Shown in pieces: positions 28,801 to 41,700 of a stretch of 64,000 nucleotides of DNA (position 1 is the first letter of the stretch; each line of letters begins with the position of its first letter). This DNA comes from Paragonimus skrjabini miyazakii (taxonomy: Eukaryota; Platyhelminthes; Trematoda; Plagiorchiida; Troglotrematidae), in NCBI GenBank assembly GCA_014338405.1, contig JTDE01000915.1, forward strand, positions 56,316-120,315. Reading direction: 5' to 3'. A program made the translations under genes and the position numbers. The notes below the pieces were generated by a model. The model did not search any database, had not been told where the DNA came from, and was given only the letters and a program-made list of their open reading frames with translations.

Positions 28801-30980
28801 GCTCAGCTGCAGCAGTAAGGAGCCTTTCTTGAATGCCTCAAACGTCATTTTCCTGTAGTTCTAACATTCAATCTGGAGCAAACTAAAATGTCTCAGCGAT
28901 AAGTAATAAAAATGTATGGTTTAATTTTTACTGTTTTAGTTGCAACGTAAATGGAGTACTAAGGATAGCTTATGGTCTCATCGCAGTAATTTGAGTTTTT
29001 GTAGTTTTCAGTAGGGTCAAGTGATTGATATATACTTGAGTCGACATTGTATCCAAAGACAAGAACATGGAATAACTGATGAACCGTACACAGTAAAATG
29101 TTCGTGTCAATGATAAAGCCTGTTCCTTGAATCCGTAGATGAAGTTATCACGGTAGATTTAATTAACAATATACAGATTAGAGATTAGGCTACACAAGAG
29201 TAAAGGTTGCATTTTATAAAACTCATTCGTTAATGCAGTTTCGATTTATTATTTCAGAGATAGGTGTTTGGTATAATTCTAGCCGTATGCGCTAGTATAT
29301 ATAGGGCGTAATGGTGTATGGAAAAAATGGCAAAATTTTACTGCAGGCTTGTCTACAGTACAAGTCGAACCGACCTCATATGTCAAAATTTTATTATCAA
29401 CAAAGTGAACTGAATTCTCGAAATGAGCTTTGTTTCTATGTCAGATTGAGTAGGAGAATATATCAAATAGTACACAATAGACAAAAATTCCTTCCTGCAA
29501 ACAAAGTCAACCGGACTGAAAACCATTCTAGTTATCGTGCGAACAATAAACGACTATACTATTTATGATTGGACGATTACTGTGGTTCACGACGTTAATT
29601 AAATACTTGACAGTGGGATACGGTAGCACTTTCGCATAAAACGAGCCATCTGCTGGACCCAGTTGACTGTCTACTAGCAGTCTTCAGACTGAAATCAAAA
29701 TAAACATATATTCATATTGCATTTAAGCAAAATGTTTTCACTGGATTCTTGCTTGGATTACTTGGGTAGCAATTTTCAGTTATGGTTGGTTAATGTTTAA
29801 GTGATTTGTAATCAGCTCATCAAATTGGCTAGAAATGATACAAACTGAACATGTGAAGGTTGTATGAGATATACGCCTGTTGCAATTTCAACCATGTGCT
29901 GCCATCACAAATGAAATTACGAAAACAAAAGTTGCGCATACTTGAGTTAATTATTGAGTGAGGTTTGCCGGTTACCAATTTCTTTAACACGGGGTTCAAG
30001 AAACAACATTTGAAATAAAAGGAAAACGGAGGATAGGTTTCTCAATCGAAATTTGAAAAACAAACTTTACGGGATCACTCATAGAATTATTCACGAATTC
30101 ATTTCTAGGCTAAAGCTCTGCAGCATTGTCTAAAGCCAAAATGTAACCAAAATCGTAAGTCGGTTAAACATTGTCAAGTGATTGAACAGCAAAACCTAAC
30201 AGGTCACGGCAAATTGACGCCAGTTCAACATCGCATTTTATTTTAAATGTCAGGTTTTTTCAAAAAGTGCCCTGACATTTTGAGAACAACTGTGCAAATA
30301 TCATAGCCTTGTAATGCTAATTCAAGTGAGCAAACTGTTCCGTTTCATGCAGACGAATCGGCGTCGCATTAACTGATAAGTCACCACTTCAGTCAAGTGG
30401 ATTATCGTTGTTTTCTCTGCGTTTTATAATGAGCTCAAAAACGGCTTACAATTATGCCATGAGCAACGACAACTTGTGTCTGGATTATCATTTAGGAAAT
30501 GTCTGAATATACAGCGAGTGATTCGAACCAATTTCTTAAGTCTCTTATAATGTTTGCTCGAAACTGAAATTTTTCATCAGTCCATAAATAAGCCAAGTGC
30601 ATCGAACAGTTTGATGTCTTTTATTGCAATTTTATGGAAGCTATAAGACGGTCAGTTTCTAAATGTTATTTCAACCAAACATTGAGAATGTGTTCAGTTA
30701 TTGTTTATCGTGCCTCACAACCCATTTAGATAAAAACTTTTGATAAATTTCCAACAAAAGTAAAACAGCAGTTCGAGGTGCTTTTACCAATGAGTTTGAA
30801 GACGCGAATACTCTCTTGTGTTGCAAAAGACTTTCATTCAATCAAGAACAGTTCCAGAGCAAGTGTTTTCTCCGTGTAGGATTATTGTTTTGCAGCTGAT
30901 AACTCTTGTCTGAGGAACCTGAAAGATGAGCTCTCCACTGTTTAGACTAATCTCACAGAGGGCAGTTAGTTAGGGTGAAT
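25801..30980. other. Intron 1 stretch, nothing assignable
   Basis: AT-rich intronic DNA. Open frames at 26024-26254 and 26907-27194 have no recognised domain and no splice context. No repeats of the families described here were seen. Confidence 0.45.
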
Positions 30981-30984
30981 CGTT

Positions 30985-31345
30985 TAAATAAGTTAAACGT
31001 CGTTCATAATTGATCGCAGCTGACGCATTTCCATGGTCAGTTCAACCAGCCCACTCAATAAAAACAGTGAAGTGGGGATTTGCTCCAGTCAGAACATATC
31101 AGTAGCGCTTATCCTTGCCACAACCGAGATTAGAACTCACACCACGCTTATTTGAGAAAACCGTGTTAATCACTGCGCGACGACCTCCAAATTAGGCACT
31201 ACTCACTCGTCACATTTAAGTGCTTAGCCACATCCATTTGTGAGTGCTGTGCAGGTTAACCGACCTCACAGAGAGTAGACTGATTACTGTCCAGTTAGCT
31301 TAAAACGACGACTTCACGAATGAAACTTCTCGGCAAGTTGAAATC
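30985..31345 (-). repeat. tRNA-like hammerhead SINE, copy S2
   Basis: Minus-strand copy with the same layout as S1: leader at about 31,345-31,180, the tRNA-like part at about 31,185-31,130, then the hammerhead-derived body and a tail containing the conserved GCGATCAATT block (about 31,010). The ribozyme remnant around 31,065-31,110 keeps the first stem strand GCGCUA and the second-stem region, but CUGAUGA reads CUGAUAU and GAAAC reads CAAAU, so it is inactive. Copies S1 and S2 also match in the leader (the G-A-C-T-T-C-R-C block near 25,755 and 31,310), showing that the repeat unit is longer than the tRNA-like part alone. Confidence 0.65.
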
Positions 31346-34300
31346 GTGAAGATTATGAAACATATTCAGCCTTATTTCGATTGCTGATTAGTAGTAAGAA
31401 ATCTGGTTGGCGTAAGTCGAATGTCAACCACAATTGGCTGCAGCTCTCGGAGTCCCATCGATAATTCCGTCAACTCCTTCCAGACAGAAGCGGAATAGGC
31501 AGATGAAAGGATATGCATCGTCGATGCGTTTCAACATGGGCGAAACTCGAACATAGTTTTTAAAAGTTGTTGACCGAAATGTCAGCGGAAATATGACAAC
31601 TGCGGTCAACTGAGTGAAGTACAGTTTGTATAAAACCAAAGTACCGCAGTGCTCACCAATAGATGCTTGATATTGTCTACCGCTGTTCATAAGCATCCTG
31701 GAAACAGTTATGATTTTGAGTTTTGCATATTGTGTGTGAGAACTCAACAGTGACGTTTGGTTGATTATTCCGGTCACAGATGGAACACTGTTGTTCAGTA
31801 TACAATCATAGGTAAGGCTTACTGTTTTCTAATAAAGATCACTAACAGGTAGTTCACTCCAACGTTGCATTACACACGTGTCTAGATATGAACCAAGCAT
31901 CACTGCACATTACAGTAGCATCAACTGTTGTGAGTCACACGCACAGCTTCTTGGGGCTCCAACCATACTGTTTCTAACATATATTTCCAAGACGAATGAC
32001 AAACGTATCAATTGGCATTATTGGTGGTCCCTTGTCGAACATTCTACGAAAGAGTTTTGACGAATTGCTTCATGAGTCGATGAAAAGAAGCTACACAAAT
32101 GTACCTTCGGCTCTGCGCCCCCTTTGCATTCACCCAATAAGTTTGTGAAATTCGTGTAAATAGAGTCAGACCCACCTCTAGATATTTTACAGACCTGAGT
32201 TTAAGAGATCGATTCTTGACAACACATACCTACACTCTACAACTGTTGACAGATTAACCAACTGTCAGTTTTTTCTCCCGAATAATAGATAACTGAAACA
32301 ATAGAGCAAAACGATAGAGTTGTGGGAAAAGATACTAACAAATCGATCACCCAGTGGACAGATATCTCCATGCAACATTCCAGTTGTGGTGAACACACCT
32401 TCACGCGCAGTAATAAGTACTATTGGGCATTACAATATATAACAACCAACTCAGCCATGCATATGGAAAACTAAAAGATTATTTAAGACATCTGATTTAT
32501 CATTGTTGGTTTTTATTTAGAATGTCCATTGCTAGCTTGAATCATCCTGCAAATGGAAACAGTCTACTGAGTATATTGTATTTTTATGATTTCCTGTTAA
32601 CACAAATGAACAGATAAAACTGAAGTGAACACAATGTTGCGAGTTTTATATAGGACCTCAAGTAAACGATCGGAGGACCGGTTTTGCGATAACTGTTTAT
32701 ATAAGGGCAAAGGTAACAAAAAGAACACTGTACAAATCGCAGGTTGGTTTAGACCTCATCTCGATTTTCAATAAGGTGAAGTATCTAGTACTCGGATGTA
32801 TATTTGTAAGATCATGCGTACTGACAAATTTTCAGTTATCTGAAGAATATCAGGATTGTTTTTCTGAAAAGTTGTGTTTACCTGGTATTCACTTTTTTGT
32901 CGATTTCAAAATCTGGACAGGTGGAATTCATTTTGTTAAGGAAATCGACCATTTAGTTGCGCTTTTGACGTTAAACGAATATTATCACAGTTTCTTCCTA
33001 ATATACAATGCTTATGTCGGATAAAGGGAACCCAAATGCTTGACAACCTGATAACATTAAACTGAGTGACCAAAGTCATGCGGCCTTGTGCTTAATTTAC
33101 TTCACACTCCAAAGGGATGAAAATAACAAAATATCTGAAGTTTCACTATTAGAAAGATTACGATAAATTTCCCAATTCACACATTTCGACACGATGTTTG
33201 CTGGTGCCGGTAATTTACATAGTTCTTTTAATATTGTAAATTACGTTGCAATTTTTGGAGGTAATGATATCAGTAATGTTTTGTGACTTTTCTCTGCATA
33301 TAACTTTAATTATCAGGTAACATCATACTCCATTACGAAAAGGTTGTTTCTTCATCATCAATATCAACGCATTGTATATCAGGCTAACTGAAATATAGCT
33401 GTGTTTGTGTACATTTCAAAAACATCGCCGGATAAGTTTTGACTTTAATATGCACTGCACATTAGGTAGTTTGGACTGGTGGACATGGACGTTTGCAGTA
33501 TACGTTAGAACAACACAGAAGAAAAAGTATTCGAACAACATAGTCCGACACTAAAAAGCAATGTAGCCTTTAAGGCACGGGATATTAGAAAACAGGTTTG
33601 GAACTCGTATACGCTTCCCGACTAGAGATTTTAGACTAAAATACTGTTGTGCTACTCTGTATCTTTCGGAATCTACCTAAACCTAGGTGCGTGCATCGTT
33701 TTCGTTTTTGTTCCGAGATATATACCCATAATTTCAGGTACTGAGTGGAGTATATATATCGACAGGAATAGTGGTATCGCTCTCGTGCAGTGTTTACAAG
33801 ACAACTGAAGTGATACCTAGAGCCCGCCATCTTCTATTCGTTTATGTTGATCAGCCTTGTGTCATGAACATAAAAATGCAATTATCGCGCCATTTAACTA
33901 GATCAGTCAGAGCTACCAGGCTACGTGCTATGCATTCCGTTATTATTAACGTTATCTAACAGGCAAAAGTTGGTATCCCACGATCAATGGACAATGTATA
34001 ATATGCTGTGAAAACGAACTGACCTTTCTCACTTTAAAAAGCCAGAATCAAATACGTTCTACTTCCAACAATACGCTCAACTTAAAGCATAGAGTGGACT
34101 ACCCCAATGCATTTGTCATATGGCTCCACACGAGATCGGACCGTCAATCGCACTTCACTCAAACTTTACACCTTTAACATATTATGTCGTATTTAGATAA
34201 ATCCAAATGTACTGCGTCTATTCAGTAAGTAGGAAAACTTGTATATATAAAAACAACGCAATCTCAAATTATCAACCTAGGTCATTGACCGTATTATAAA

Positions 34301-35315
34301 CTGTGTGCAACGTGAACCTGTTTACTGAAATTAAGCTGTTCCAGTTTATATTGAAGGGGCTTAGAAAACGAAGGCGCCTACTGGAAAATGATAATCAACT
34401 TGAACCACCGACAAACGAATTTTAATATGGTGTAGTAAACCACGTCATTTCTGTGACGTTATACATTCAGCAGTACCTACAGTCGACTAACGGGTGAACA
34501 ATGTGCGAACGTCAGTAAAAACAGCATATCCCTTTCGGTAAATTAAAACAATTGATTTCATCACCATTTCTGCCAATTTGTTCAATGTTCGCCCTTTCAG
34601 ATTCGGATACTTCTCTTCCACCTTCAAACGTCTTAGTATCAGTTTAACATCAGTCACTCCATCACCCAATGCGTTAATGCATATTTAAGCATAACTGGTG
34701 GTGAATACGTTTTATGAATCATACTAAGCCAACAGCAAACTGAAATCTACTGGTACACAATCAGGCATACGTGAGAAAGGATGGTTGGATAAATTTTAAT
34801 CAATCATAAAACTTAATGACAATTTTAGGTAAAAGGTATTACCAATGACGTTAAAAATTCAACTGCACAAAATGATTGGCATCACATGATTTAAGCAGAA
34901 ATGGAAGAAAAACGTTTTCCAGGAAAAAAGAATAAATAATGAAGTCAGAGTTTAGCAGCCTAGGTTTGTGCTATGGACTTGATACCATTTCGTAAAATCA
35001 TTACAAGAGATTTTGCTATATACAGGGTCAATTGCAGTATGTTTTTAAGAAACATCTTACTGTCGCGGGATACATCGTAGAAAAGTATTTCCCGGAATAT
35101 TCTCACGCTACTTATAACAAATAAACAAGGATTTAGAAGAAGGGATCCATCGATAACGTAATTATGCATTATTAATAGCAAAATAAACGTAGTTACCCAG
35201 TACTCAAAAGGTGTTACAAAGTATGAGAGTAAACGCGAAATGATGATGTTACACATAGAATTGAGAATATCTATGATGCGACTAACCGACTTAGTTGTCG
35301 ATGAATTTTGAAAAC
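31346..35315. other. Intron 1 stretch, nothing assignable
   Basis: AT-rich intronic DNA. The open frame 31424-31777 on the minus strand (117 codons) directly borders SINE S2 and resembles no family that I know; it may be part of a further repeat. No other structure was recognised. Confidence 0.4.
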
Positions 35316-35653
35316 GCTGAATTCCACCAAAGCTAAAATGTCAGCCGATTCTTTCCAAATATTTACTAGTATAGACAAATTGTTTCAACATCAAGCGGGA
35401 AGTGATGGATGAAGATTGCGTGAAAAAAATGTGCACATATAAGCAATCCATCAGGTATTCAACGGCTACTAAAAGTTGCTCTCTCCTCGCCCCGCGCATT
35501 GAAGTGCTGTTACGTTTCTCGTGCAAGCGTCACCATTGGCACACACACAGAACTGTATAGCACTCAGTTTGCTAAGACATATTTGATAGTAAACAAAAAA
35601 CAACTGGATGTGGTAATCTAATGTTTATACTAAGAGATATGTCGTAAGTAAGT

Positions 35654-36089
35654 AATGAATAGAGTAGACAAAACACTGGCATTACACGATTTATGCTCGA
35701 GCAGATTTCGCTGTATCTCTACTGGTGTTTACTGCAAACGAGTTAAAATGTACAAAATTCCAAACCACATGACAATCACAAAAGGTCGAAGTTCAAAACC
35801 AGTTCAGTTGTTACCAAGGCAGCATCAACGTCATAAACAGTTCTTTTTGTACACACAAAATGGGGTGGCGGTGTCTGATCGTAATCGCCTCGGCATACCG
35901 TAGCAGACTTTTGTTTCTAGTCGAGAACAGAACAAGAAATGACGTAGATGAGTCAATCACATTTTGCGTCATCAAATGAGGCTTGGCAATCGATGACGCT
36001 AGCTTCTTTCGGGTGTTTGCTGTCGAGTAGCCTGATTGTGTGACCGTATGTTGAACCCATTTTGATAAGTGTTCGGTAACCCTGGTTCC
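35654..36089. mobile_element. 436-base arm-specific insertion or deletion
   Basis: The segment is present in arm 1 and absent from arm 2 of the inverted duplication. It is bounded by a direct repeat AAGTAAGT (35646-35653 and 36090-36097), of which arm 2 keeps one copy. This fits either insertion of a small element with an 8-base target duplication or deletion in arm 2 between short direct repeats. No terminal inverted repeat, tail or reading frame identifies an element type. Confidence 0.5.
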
Positions 36090-36314
36090 AAGTAAGTTAG
36101 GTTTTAAGTATTCATCTTTCTACTACTCCTCCTGAATTGCAGCATTCGTGAAGCATATCGGTCAACAATCTAAGGATGTGGAAACAGCAAAACTAGCGTT
36201 ACCAAAAAATGAGTTGTTTTCCAGCAGATTAGCAAAAAACGTTATTTGCAGTTTACCGTTACATATGCGCACCGTGGGATATCTGGACAGAGACTGGGTG
36301 TTTACATTGATCAG

Positions 36315-36665
36315 TTATGAGCTGTCGGGGATTTGGTTAACTGTAAGTTGAACAGCACTCAACCTTTGCATTTAGACAGACCTTGCAGACAGCGCCTTTC
36401 GAAAAGAAGCACTAGACTCGAGTTTCGCTCTCATCAGAGTTCGTCAATAGTGCATATCCTCGCCATGGCCGGGACTAGAACCACGGCAACGTCGTTCATG
36501 AGGCAACCGTGTTTACCACTGCGCCATTGACCTCACATTAGGCATGATCGAATTCTAATGTGTGAACGTCCAACCACTTTCACTTGTGAGTAATGATCAG
36601 GTTGCCCGATCGTCTCGAAATGGAGACACAGTCACTGTCTGTTAACTCCAATCGAGCGTCATGTG
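36315..36665 (-). repeat. tRNA-like hammerhead SINE, copy S3 (best preserved)
   Basis: This copy shows the polymerase III type internal promoter most clearly. In the element's direction, box A is TGGCGCAGTGGT (complement of 36515-36526) and box B is GGTTCTAGTCC (complement of 36472-36482), with tRNA-like spacing of about 32 bases. The hammerhead follows 19 bases after box B. A leader precedes the tRNA-like part (about 36,665-36,540), and the tail ends in a segment shared with the hairpin at 45.2 kb (GTCGGGGATTTGGT on the + strand at 36326-36339). The unit sits within arm 1 of the inverted duplication. Confidence 0.8.
36409..36453 (-). ncRNA. SINE hammerhead ribozyme, near-complete but C3 mutated
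   Basis: Read on the minus strand, the 45-base motif has a perfect 6-bp outer stem (GCACUA with UAGUGC), a four-bp stem II (CUCU/AGAG with loop GAUG), GAAA, a short stem III (ACU/AGU) and the cleavage triplet GUC. Box I reads UUGACGA instead of CUGAUGA. Position 7 tolerates change, but C3 pairs with G8 in the active site, so this copy should be inactive or very slow. Copy S1 retains CUGAUGA in the same place, so the family ancestor was probably a functional hammerhead. Confidence 0.8.
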
Positions 36666-36945
36666 AGTAATATGGTGAATTGTAAGATGATATTTGACGG
36701 CTATAGAAACTTGATTTAAATCCAACCAACTGTTTACTGTCAACATAGTTTCCCGAATGTTGACAGTCTGATGACAGTTTGATCGTACACCCTTTGCTAA
36801 CGTCCACACATGCTATATATTGAAAAAATACAGAACTTAAGTCGCATTCCACCCAATGTACTACAGAGAATGAAAAAGTATTGCGGATTTTTGTCCCACG
36901 CCACGTAACATCGTACGCAAACAATACGGCACATCATGATGTAAT

Positions 36946-36990
36946 TGATATAATATATATATTGATATTGATATTGATATAATATATACT
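36946..36990. repeat. Short (ATTGAT)n / AT microsatellite
   Basis: A low-complexity tract consists of ATTGAT units and ATATAT runs. It is of ordinary type for this AT-rich genome. Confidence 0.85.
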
Positions 36991-37139
36991 TTGATGCACG
37001 GAAATTCCAATTGGATCTTAGGCCTAGCAACATTTTCCTGGTTGAAAAACAGATATCAAGGAAACTACAAATAATGATGCTGCATGGATAAATTTCTGAG
37101 GTTCAGTATCAGAAACCGAAACGAACAGGCACACAGACA

Positions 37140-38575
37140 CCGAGAATGAGAGGTTCGCCAACATCCAATAAGACGGGTGCCCCACTACGACTGATGTTAT
37201 CCATGAACAACTGGGCATACCACAAGCTGGCGCGATGGTTAGTGGACATTCCTAAACCCGTTCATGAATTGTTATCCCTCAATTGTGTCCGTAGTTCCTT
37301 TGAGCTGATAGAAATTTTGGAGAACAATTCAGTAACTCCACAGATGATGTACTCGGTCGACGTAGACTCTTTATTTATTAATGTACCGCTGCGTGAAACT
37401 GTTGAATTTTTATGTGAGTTAATTTCCAGTCAAAACGTAAATGTAGGTATTCCATTACATTTTGTTAATGATCTCATTTTTGCTTGTATAGAAAACATTC
37501 CGTTTGAGTTCGAAGATTGGTTGATATTGTAGCCATGGGTAGCCCACTGGGTACTATATTGGCGGATGTATTTTTGGGAATGCCTGAAAGGTAATTTCAA
37601 GAAGGGATTTCAGGGGTCCTGCTTTACAAGCGCTACGTGGACGACATATTAGTTTTTATTGATGTACGTGTTTTTACTTCATTTTATAACTGTTTGAACT
37701 CCGTCTACCCAAACCTCTCTGTATCTTATGAGATGGAAGTTAATAATTGCTTGCCGTTCTTAGACATTCTTATAATCAGACGTCAAGACGGTACACTACA
37801 ACGACCTGTTTATCGTAAGCCAACTTGGAGTGGACAAAATTTGCAGTTCTCCAGCTTCGCACCTATTGTTTATAAACGATCGCTAGTGAAAACTTCATTC
37901 CACAGAGTCAGAATGACTTGCACAGCAGATCAATTGGAGAAAGAAGAGTTTATTTGGGAAACGCTAGTGGATAAGGGCTACCCTGAAAAGTTTGTGGATA
38001 ACAACCGTAGGATGAAAGAACCAACAGTGGTAAGATGCACTGCGCGGAAAAAGAACATATTTCTGCAACTTCAATTCAAAGGTGACCACTTGGCTAACAA
38101 CATTAGTCACACATTGATATCGGCGTTGCAACGCACCTACCCAGCGGCCCAACTACGCATCCTGCTAAGCAATAGGGGCTTGTCTCTTCATAGCGGCGAT
38201 ACACACTTAACCGATCAGTCTGTCTCCCACATAATCTACCGGTTCAATTGCAGTTGCAATGACGTCTACATAGGCAGGACAGATTGGCGTTTGTATCAGC
38301 GTATGGTTGAGCACATTCCTAAGTGGTTATCAACGGCAATCTCAAAAAACGACCTATTGACGGTAACAAGCTCGAAGGCCTCTGCTTCATCGATCGCCAA
38401 ACACAGTTTAGCAACCGGTCACCTAGTTGACCCTGTTAAATCGTTCAAGATATAATTACATAATCGCAACCCGAAACGGTTAGCGATTAGCGAGGCAATG
38501 CTCACCAAACAACATCGGCCAGTGTTGTGTGCACAGAAGGCGCTGACGCTATCAATCTCCTTGATATGGGATTGA
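37140..38575 (+). pseudogene. Penelope-like element I (RT plus GIY-YIG), best preserved
   Basis: This is a retroelement protein that would copy RNA into DNA and nick the target. An N-terminal RT part reads M-Y-S-V-D-V-D-S-L-F-I-N-V-P (about 37347-37388). After a frameshift near 37,523 the frame gives V-A-M-G-S-P-L-G (37529-37552), an in-frame TAA at 37592-37594 and the catalytic Y-V-D-D (37634-37645). One open frame then runs to a TAA at 38453-38455, containing L-P-F-L-D-I, K-P-T-W-S-G-Q and the GIY-YIG segment N-D-V-Y-I-G-R-T (38258-38281) with downstream E-H. Read through that stop, the C-terminus P-V-L-C-A-Q-K continues to a stop at 38573-38575. The 5' third of a usual PLE is missing. One frameshift and two stops make it inactive, but both catalytic cores are intact. 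Confidence 0.92.
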
Positions 38576-38673
38576 TTGAACTATTAGAACGTGAAAGGTC
38601 AGAACTATATGGTTGGCTGGTTCAATTGTTGGTGCTATACGCAGTTTGCATAAAAACTGCTAGTCTTACGTTG

Positions 38674-38711
38674 GTGACATATGATAGAAAATCGAAACGT
38701 TAACATCTCGC
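38674..38711 (+). ncRNA. Decayed hammerhead in the 3' tail of PLE I
   Basis: About 100 bases after the last PLE I codon the sequence aligns with the tail of the PLE at 53.1 kb and keeps parts of a hammerhead: GUGA / UCGC as outer stem, a mutated box I (UGAUAGA), GAAA at 38694-38697 and the triplet AUC at 38705-38707 after a short self-complementary stem III. Box I is disrupted by an insertion, so it is not expected to cleave. The identification depends on position and on comparison with the other PLE tails. Confidence 0.45.
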
Positions 38712-41700
38712 GATATATGTCTTCTCTCTGTTTTGACTAAATGGATTAAAGGAATTTAATGTTTTAAGGATATCATGTATGTCGATACTATTCAATTGTG
38801 TCACACAACACTAACACATTAAATGCTATCGTAGTTTCATTTCACAATTCAATAAATGTATTGATGAGGTCAATAAAAAATTTCACATTTCAAAGCTTCT
38901 CCGATTATAATATTTTTATCATATAAACATTCCGTTTTTTTACACTGCAATATGAGCAAAACAAGTGAAGTTGTGAAAGTATTTGTTCTTGATGGAAGAT
39001 ATGACCAAAATTGATAGATCGAAGTGAGCAGTTCAAATTATGAGAAGAATTCATAATTTTCTTAAATTATTATGTTGATGTTCCTTCATTTGCATCTTCT
39101 GTTCGCAATTCTGTCATTGAAAACAATAAAATTTGGTTGCATAAAAAATCACTTCCTGTGCACATGTCCTGCTGAAGTTGATGTACAATTCCATAATGAT
39201 TTTTTCCGGCGTTCCTTGTGGAAAAGCAGTTCTTTGCTCATAAATAATATCCTAACATCAGGAACGAAAAATTAGCTTCCGGATTAGGAATCGGAAGTGT
39301 GCAATCAGCGAAAGCGAATTGTCATTATCCCTCGCAAATCCCACCTGCCAGTTGCCATTCATTGATATTTGAAAATTATTTAATCTCAGAAGAACATCAA
39401 AGAAGAGGCATAAAAATATTTTGAAAAAGCTTCCAATCAATCGGTTTTACTAGTAATAAGTTTCGGGGATAGTGTCGCGAAGAAACGTCATCAATATTTG
39501 AGGAAGTGTGTGTTCGGTAGAAACATCCCAAGTTGCACGCCACAAGATGAACATTACCAGCATGACTCAGTTTTTTCCACAGCACGATGGTTTTTGTTTT
39601 AATTTTAATTGATTGTCATTTTGCTGTTTAGCCGAGACTGCCCTCCCGCTTTCAGAAAATTACATTGTGTAATTACAAAATATAACATTGTCACATTCTT
39701 ATTAAAAACTTGCACAATCCGAATAAGTGTATGCAAACACCACAGTTGGTTTGTCCCGTGTATTCATCTTTCGCGTATATTCTGACTTGTCTCAAAGAAT
39801 TCCACCTCATCTGTCATAGTGGTATGCTTCAGCTTCACCGCCGACATGTACTGACAAAACATAACACAAATACTTGCTCTATCTAAAGTGTCGTTAGTTA
39901 GAGACTGTAGGTAAAATTGTGGTCAACTTTGTCACATGACTTGAATGTTTTCGCCGTCTGGCTTAGTTTTCCTCGGAATAGGCGCCACTATTGACAGGCG
40001 ATGCCAACCGCCTTAAAAAGGCTTTATTTCCCGACTGTTTTGTTGCAATTTCTGTACAACGTGAGTACGAATACTCATGTATTGATCCAAATATGTTTTC
40101 GAATTGGAGTCTTTATCTTCCTTCTTTTTTCGGATTTTATACATGAGGCCTGCTGTTCCATTTTTAGTTGCATGCTATTCGAGCATCAACGCAAACCGGT
40201 AAAGTTTTGCTCATGTATTAGATTAAAAAACGTTTCGTTTCGCAAAAAATGTCCATCAGGCCACCAGTTCAAGTTTACTCCAATGATATGACGTACGAAT
40301 CCAATGTTTCAAAATTATAAAATAAGTAACAGTTGTTTAGCTTAGTTTTGCTAACTTTATACAGTACATTGAGAAAAATGTAATCAATAGACTCCACGAT
40401 CTGAGACTTAAAAATACGAATTTAGTTATTTTGAAACACGTTAAACTCCACACACATAAAGAGATAATGGGAAATTGTAAGGTTGTCGAACTACAAAGCT
40501 TCATTTTGGAAGACACCTAGTCAAATGAAGTCAACGCGTTCTGTTATATCTTGCTTTTATCAATTCCAGATTTTTCCACAACTGAGCCGGGTAATGAGAA
40601 TTATCGTGGATCTATATGGGGTACATATCTTGTCACTGTCTTTGTAGTCAGCATCTTCCAGATACTATTACATTTGTCTTGATCGAAGAAGTATGTCGAC
40701 ACATTGTTTTTCTGAGCTTCTCATTTACAAATCCGTCAGCGTCAGGCATGAGCAAAAGATTTCAAATCCTTGCGTAAGTTAAATATTGAGCTACCCATTA
40801 GATTCTTGCAGTTAACATGTAAAGTTCCACATTGTGTTCTGCTGGTCATTCGATCGGAAACCGTAGGTGAGACAGAAACATATCAGAAGTAGTTCAGCCT
40901 CCATCTAATATAAATTTTATCAGATATCACTTGCTTATATATTCGCTCGTTGATCAGCACTCTCACCACGTTCACAAAATTGCAGGGTTGGTCGTGTATC
41001 TGGAGTGTCCAGCTGAGTTAATCTTGAAATGCTTCGAAGTCTAAGAACACAAAATAGAAGCTAGAGTGAGCTTCTAGGTGGTGGTTTACAAAGGCAATGC
41101 ACTGACACAGTATAACCGCCGAAAACTGATTTCAACTCTAACATCTTCAATAATTCTACCAATTGAACGAAAAGTAAACAAATTCTTGTCTATATTTTTA
41201 AGTTTGCAGGATGAATTTCTTCATAAAAGACTTTTGCAAGGACGCTGGACACGATCGTTACTGCACATAAACAAAATTATTATCCAAAAATATATTTCAT
41301 GAACATTAAAACTAAAAACACTGAGTTGTTTGATAACGTTAGCGAAAACATAAGCTTACATTCAAAATACTATCTTTAACGACCAAGTTTCAAAAGGCTC
41401 TTATGTATGTCAATGTGAATCTTCTTTACTGTAACACAAAGATCCAAGCTCCTGATTTCGCGTATGCATTCCGAAACGTTAGTCAACGTATTCCAGCCTG
41501 TGCCCAAAATATGGTGATTTATTCGTTTCCCTGTTACATGGCAATGCATTGTGTCAGATTTGATGCAAAGTATTTGGATAATCGGAAAGAAAAAATGTAA
41601 AAAAACTTCACAATTTCTATACTAGATGCCTTATGCAGTGAAAATTCGTTTTATACTTCCACGGTGAGGTTTTTGTCACTAAAATAAATAATCATTATGA

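Larger units (their letters stand above)
35316..36660. repeat. Inverted duplication, arm 1
   Basis: This arm is the reverse complement of 43118-44008 with scattered substitutions. It contains SINE copy S3 at its right end and a 436-base segment (35654-36089) that is missing from the other arm. Without that segment it is about 909 bases, against 891 in arm 2. The two arms are separated by about 6.5 kb that includes PLE relic I. The divergence between the arms argues against an assembly duplicate. It could be two insertions of one longer composite repeat in opposite orientation, or a true inverted segmental duplication. Confidence 0.8.

Noticed and set aside
31424..31777. 117-codon open frame on the minus strand beside SINE S2
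   Set aside because: No recognised domain; it is isolated and next to a repeat, so it is more likely repeat-derived or chance.
36738..36768. TGTCAACAT / ATGTTGACA palindrome with short spacer
   Set aside because: Nine-base arms without other copies or context; likely chance or a minor hairpin in repeat-derived DNA.
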